A stretch of 8,318 nucleotides of DNA, from the NCBI GenBank assembly GCA_003168315.1, contig PMSP01000144.1, positions 1 through 8,318 on the forward strand, read 5' to 3'. Below, one piece after another: positions 5,891 to 8,318 of the stretch. The notes under the pieces were generated by a model. It saw only the letters and a program-made list of their open reading frames with translations. It was not told the DNA's origin and did not search any database. This stretch comes from Opitutaceae bacterium (GTDB lineage Bacteria > Verrucomicrobiota > Verrucomicrobiia > Opitutales > Opitutaceae). Position 1 is the first letter of the stretch. Every line of letters starts with the position of its first letter. The position numbers and the translations under genes were made by a program.

Positions 5891-6752
5891 TATTCTTGGC
5901 TGCTACGATGTCCGCATGGCCGAGGTAACCGCAAGCGACGCACTGGAAGCGGTCGCGGGCGGCCCGGTTAGCGGTGCAAACATGCCCGCATTGGGGGCAT
6001 GTTTGGGATGTGAAGGCCGCGGGCACCTTGACCAATTCTGCGCCCAGCCAACTGAGCTTGTAGCCCAATTGACGGACGGTTTCCGCGTGGCCCTGTTCCA
6101 GCAGGGAGCGATTGAGTCTGGCCTTTGCCGCTACGTTTCTGCCCGGCGATTCGTCGGAACCCCGGCCTGAGCGGCTGAGGGAACGCAGGGCCAGGTCCTC
6201 GACGACAACAAGACCGTGGTTTTTGGCCATTCGTGTCGTCAGCTTGTGCCGGAAGTCATTCACCCTATCGGATATCCGCCTCCTTAAAACCAAAAGCCTG
6301 CACCTAGCGCGGGCATTGCGGCGCGATCCGCCTTCCGTCCGGGAGAGCCGGCGCGCCAACATGCCGAGGCGCCGCTCCTCGAACTCAGTTGCGACAGGCA
6401 GGTGGATGAGTTGCCCGTCGGAGGTTGCAATAGATACGGCGACACCGCCATCTATCCCGATTGAGGGAGCCTTTTTCTTCGCCGGAGCGATCGCTTCCTG
6501 CTCGACCTGAATGGCCACATGCCACTGGAGGCCATCGAACCTAACGGTGGTATTCTTGATCACCCCTTCAACCTTTCGGGAAAGCCGAGCCTTGACCCAT
6601 CCGAGCTTTGGCAGCCAGACGCAGCGTCCGTTGACCTCGACACCCTGGGGCCAGCGGATTCCGGGGGAAGGGCCCGAGCGCCTCTTGTGCGAAGGGTAGC
6701 TCGCGCGACCCTCGAAAAAGTTGACGAAGGCCCGGTCCAGGTCCCGCAACAC
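5775..6752 (-). CDS. tnpB: TnpB RNA-guided nuclease, N-terminally truncated
   Basis: The 325 codons encode the C-terminal three-quarters of an IS200/IS605 TnpB (OrfB_IS605 plus zinc-ribbon domains), the ancestor-type protein of Cas12. The RuvC triad is intact: D101 in SIGIDGG, E185 in VVVEDL and D281 in GHADIVAAKNIL. The zinc ribbon CPQC (C252, C255) and CVAC (C271, C274) is complete, as is the basic C-tail ending AGIPAL. The first residues, LRDLDRAFVNFFEGRASYP, correspond to an internal segment of full-length homologues. About 75-90 residues, including the N-terminal helix-turn-helix/wedge part, are missing. The frame is closed upstream by the TAA that ends the SGNH gene 12 bp away; GTG 6752 is the only plausible start. 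It may be translated by coupling to the SGNH gene. DNA cleavage by this form is unlikely without the missing region, but the coding frame is undamaged. Confidence 0.85.
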   Translation of the reverse strand: MLRDLDRAFVNFFEGRASYPSHKRRSGPSPGIRWPQGVEVNGRCVWLPKLGWVKARLSRKVEGVIKNTTVRFDGLQWHVAIQVEQEAIAPAKKKAPSIGIDGGVAVSIATSDGQLIHLPVATEFEERRLGMLARRLSRTEGGSRRNARARCRLLVLRRRISDRVNDFRHKLTTRMAKNHGLVVVEDLALRSLSRSGRGSDESPGRNVAAKARLNRSLLEQGHAETVRQLGYKLSWLGAELVKVPAAFTSQTCPQCGHVCTANRAARDRFQCVACGYLGHADIVAAKNILAAGLAVSARRGSREPLKREPARLRRLSRRQAGIPAL

Positions 6753-6757
6753 TTCAT

Positions 6758-6782
6758 CCCGGCCTTAAACGGCCGGGTTTTT
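6758..6782 (+). terminator. Left IS palindrome; also terminator-like on plus strand
   Basis: CCCGGCC (6758-6764) pairs with GGCCGGG (6771-6777) around TTAAAC, followed by TTTTT (6778-6782). This is a good intrinsic-terminator shape for rightward transcripts such as recA read-through across the IS. Its close match to the IS right end argues that it is IS-derived. It contains the TAA stop of the SGNH gene (6765-6767, minus strand). On the minus strand no T-tract follows. Confidence 0.55.
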
Positions 6783-7433
6783 GCGCCACCGGACGATAAA
6801 GCCGATCGCGCCCAGGAGCGCGCCCGCGAGCAATCTGTGCCCCAGCGGCGTCGGGTGCACGCGGTCGCCGGCGATGGCCGCATAGTCGGTTGAGGCAAGG
6901 GCCTTGTCCAAGGCAGCCTGGACGTCGACAAAGATGGCCCCGTGCCTGCCGGCGATGCGTTTCGCGATCGCTCCGTACTCGTCCATGCGGCTTCGCAGGG
7001 GATCGGTCCGCGCCGCCTGCACGTAGTACGGCGATAGGATGACGAGCCCCTTCAGCCGTGGGAGCGTGCGGCTGATCAACCGGTCGTAGACCCGCTCAAA
7101 CTCGTCCGGCATGACGGCCGCCGAGGCATCCACGCCGTCGAACTGCCGCCAGACGTCGTTAATCCCTATCATTACAGAGAGCCAGTCGGGCCGGAGGGCG
7201 AGGACATCCGTGTCCCACCGCGAGGAGAGATCCCGGATCGTGTTCCCACTGATCCCCATGTTGGAAATCCGGATTGCAGGCGATACGTCGCCAGCTGCGA
7301 GCGCGGAGTCCACCACGGCGACGTAGCCATGCCCGAGGGCGGCATGGGAGCCCGCGCCCACCGGCCGTGCCCGGTCGCAGTCCGTCACGGAGTCACCGAT
7401 GAACAGCAGGCGGCTTCCAGGTTCAATCTTCAC
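6765..7433 (-). CDS. SGNH/GDSL-family esterase or lipase
   Basis: From GTG 7433 this is a 222-residue SGNH hydrolase (flavodoxin-like fold), likely a carbohydrate or lipid esterase. The four conserved blocks are visible: FIGDSVTD with nucleophile S15 (block I), ISNMGISGNT with G60 (block II), MIGINDVW with N92 (block III), and GDRVHPTPLGH with D190 and H193 (block V). GTG 7433 is chosen because homologues begin KxEPGSRLLFIGDS; the frame continues open to a TTG at 7604, but that extension has no family similarity. No signal peptide is seen. The C-terminal residues RKNPAV are encoded within an IS palindrome, so the native end may have been replaced. It is divergent from the acetylxylan-esterase-like gene, suggesting shared roles in removing acyl groups from polysaccharide. 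Confidence 0.85.
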   Translation of the reverse strand: MKIEPGSRLLFIGDSVTDCDRARPVGAGSHAALGHGYVAVVDSALAAGDVSPAIRISNMGISGNTIRDLSSRWDTDVLALRPDWLSVMIGINDVWRQFDGVDASAAVMPDEFERVYDRLISRTLPRLKGLVILSPYYVQAARTDPLRSRMDEYGAIAKRIAGRHGAIFVDVQAALDKALASTDYAAIAGDRVHPTPLGHRLLAGALLGAIGFIVRWRKNPAV

Positions 7434-7603
7434 GAAATCGATATTCAGGAGGTGTTTCCGGGGGTCAATTCGGCTCGGGTAATTCTTGCTAATAAATCCG
7501 TAGATGGAAAATCTCGATAACGCCGATTTTCCCCCCTTCGCGACAGGTTGAGGCAGCCCCTTGCGGGAAAACGCCGGCCCCGGCTCCCCAAAAACCGAAT
7601 CCA
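7434..7603. promoter_or_regulatory. Divergent promoter region with inverted repeat
   Basis: A 170-bp spacer between the two divergent esterase genes. It has an A+T-richer patch at 7480-7530 and the perfect inverted repeat GGAAAATC (7506-7513) / GATTTTCC (7525-7532) with an 11-nt spacer, centred about 85 bp from each start codon. This is a good position for a shared operator. No unambiguous -35/-10 pair was found. Confidence 0.45.
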
Positions 7604-8318
7604 ATGAAGATCACCCGCCTCCTGTCCGCAGCGTGCATTGCCATATTGGCGACCGGAAGCCTCGCCCTTGCCGACACCCCGGTTGGCCCCGGCCTCCCGA
7701 TCTCCCCGGTCCCTCCGGGCGCCGCCCTCCGGGCCGCGACGGTCAGGGTCATCGTTGCCCCGGACCACCGCGACTGGACCTACAGGCTCGGCGAGCCCGT
7801 CCGGTTCGCCGTCTCGGTGACGGCGGACAACGAGCCCATCGACAACATGAGCGTGACCTACACGGTCGGGCCCGACATGTATCCCGGCGAGAAAAAGACG
7901 CTGGCGCTCCCGCCATCAGGGATCGTCATCGATGCGGGCTCGATGGCGGTGCCCGGGTTCCTGCGCTGCATCGTGACGTGCGACGTGGCAGGGCACACCT
8001 ACCGGGGCCTGGCGACCGCCGCCTTCGCGCCGGGAGACATCAAGTACACGCAGGTCGAGCCGCCTGATTTCGACGCATTCTGGAACAAGGGTAAGGCCGA
8101 GCTCGCCCAGGTGCCAATGGACGCCCGGATGACGCTCATGCCCGAGGCGTGCACGTCCACGGTCGACGTCTACCACGTGAGCTTCCGCACCGCCGGCCCC
8201 AAGGGGCCCATCGGCGCGCGCATCTACGGCATCTACTGCGAACCCAGGGCCCCCGGCCAGTATCCCGCGATCCTCAAGGTCCCGGGCGCCGGCGTGCGCC
8301 CGTATTTTGGCGACCCCG
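7604..8318 (+). CDS. Secreted acetylxylan-esterase-like hydrolase, partial at right edge
   Basis: The frame is open from ATG 7604 to the window end (238 codons plus 1 base), so the C-terminal catalytic part is mostly missing. Residues 1-23 form a signal peptide (KITR, hydrophobic core, ALA before D24), so the product is exported. Residues about 44-145 look like an immunoglobulin-like beta-sandwich (WTYRLGEPVRFAVSV; later cysteines C122, C126). From about 153 the start of the CE7/AXE1 domain appears: PPDFDAFWNKGKAELAQVP, then a VYHVSF strand, ARIYGIYCEP, and the AILKVPGAG strand that precedes the catalytic region. Family members deacetylate xylan, xylo-oligosaccharides or cephalosporin C; a polysaccharide or oligosaccharide substrate is likely. 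The Ser-His-Asp triad lies outside the window. ATG 7604 is supported by the signal peptide directly after it; there is no Shine-Dalgarno sequence. It is divergent from the SGNH hydrolase. Confidence 0.85.
   Translation, partial: MKITRLLSAACIAILATGSLALADTPVGPGLPISPVPPGAALRAATVRVIVAPDHRDWTYRLGEPVRFAVSVTADNEPIDNMSVTYTVGPDMYPGEKKTLALPPSGIVIDAGSMAVPGFLRCIVTCDVAGHTYRGLATAAFAPGDIKYTQVEPPDFDAFWNKGKAELAQVPMDARMTLMPEACTSTVDVYHVSFRTAGPKGPIGARIYGIYCEPRAPGQYPAILKVPGAGVRPYFGDP

Larger units (their letters stand above)
5758..6782 (-). mobile_element. IS200/IS605-family element remnant (tnpB only)
   Basis: The element lies between the 3' ends of recA and the SGNH hydrolase gene. On the minus strand the right end reads through a 7-bp palindrome into GAGGACGTCAA, a typical IS605-group terminus with cleavage expected after TCAA (5758). 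The left side carries a near-identical palindrome at 6758-6777, in direct orientation as expected for the family. No tnpA (Y1 transposase) is present, and tnpB has lost its 5' end, so the element is probably decayed or mobilised only in trans. The outer left boundary is uncertain; the element may extend some 10-20 bp further right. Confidence 0.7.

Noticed and set aside
5916..6893. Several plus-strand ORFs of 62-132 residues across the IS
   Set aside because: They are antisense to tnpB, whose RuvC and zinc-ribbon motifs fix the real strand and frame.
7434..7604. 57-residue N-terminal extension of the SGNH hydrolase from a TTG at 7604
   Set aside because: The extension has no family similarity, consumes the whole divergent promoter region, and the family start context fits GTG 7433.
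1..8318. CRISPR array, tRNA or rRNA genes
   Set aside because: I saw no regularly spaced long repeats, no tRNA cloverleaf-like segment and no rRNA signature anywhere on either strand.

Overview
The window is a high-GC (about 65-75% in most genes by hand count), gene-dense bacterial segment with seven protein genes, one truncated insertion-sequence gene and a candidate guide RNA. Several starts lack a clear Shine-Dalgarno sequence. A secreted acetylxylan-esterase-type protein sits beside an SGNH esterase. Together these suggest a Gram-negative polysaccharide degrader, perhaps of the Verrucomicrobiota/Opitutales type. The lineage is a weak inference; the RecA protein would be the best marker to settle it.

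Region 1 (1-4134) looks like a small catabolic island for a nitrogen-containing compound. A FAD-dependent oxidoreductase (minus strand, running off the left edge) is divergent from a cytosine-deaminase-like amidohydrolase (plus). The amidohydrolase is followed 41 bp later by a four-helix DUF2165-type membrane protein. A convergent amidase-signature hydrolase (minus) overlaps the DUF2165 gene tail-to-tail by 16 bp. The shared 126-bp promoter region at 960-1085 holds direct repeats and two small perfect hairpins. The enzymes (oxidase, ring amidohydrolase, amidase) would fit stepwise breakdown of a heterocycle or amide, but the substrate is not visible from sequence.

Region 2 (4135-5761) has about 170 bp without a gene, then an unrecognised 115-residue ORF whose stop overlaps the recA start (ATGA), then recA. 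An extended imperfect palindrome lies just before recA. The RecA core is clearly lower in GC (about 53%) than its neighbours.

Region 3 (5758-6782) is a remnant of an IS200/IS605-family element on the minus strand. It carries a TnpB nuclease gene with an intact RuvC triad and zinc ribbon but without its N-terminal part, and no tnpA. Near-identical palindromes flank it in direct orientation, 990 bp apart. Its right end abuts the 3' end of recA and probably supplies the recA stop codon. The overlapping omega-RNA (reRNA) would carry a guide matching antisense recA.

Region 4 (6765-8318) has an SGNH/GDSL hydrolase (minus), whose stop codon lies in the left palindrome of the IS and in the same frame as tnpB. 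It is divergent from a signal-peptide-bearing acetylxylan-esterase-like protein (plus) that runs off the right edge. The 170-bp spacer contains a perfect 8-bp inverted repeat. The pair suggests ester removal from plant polysaccharides or acylated sugars.
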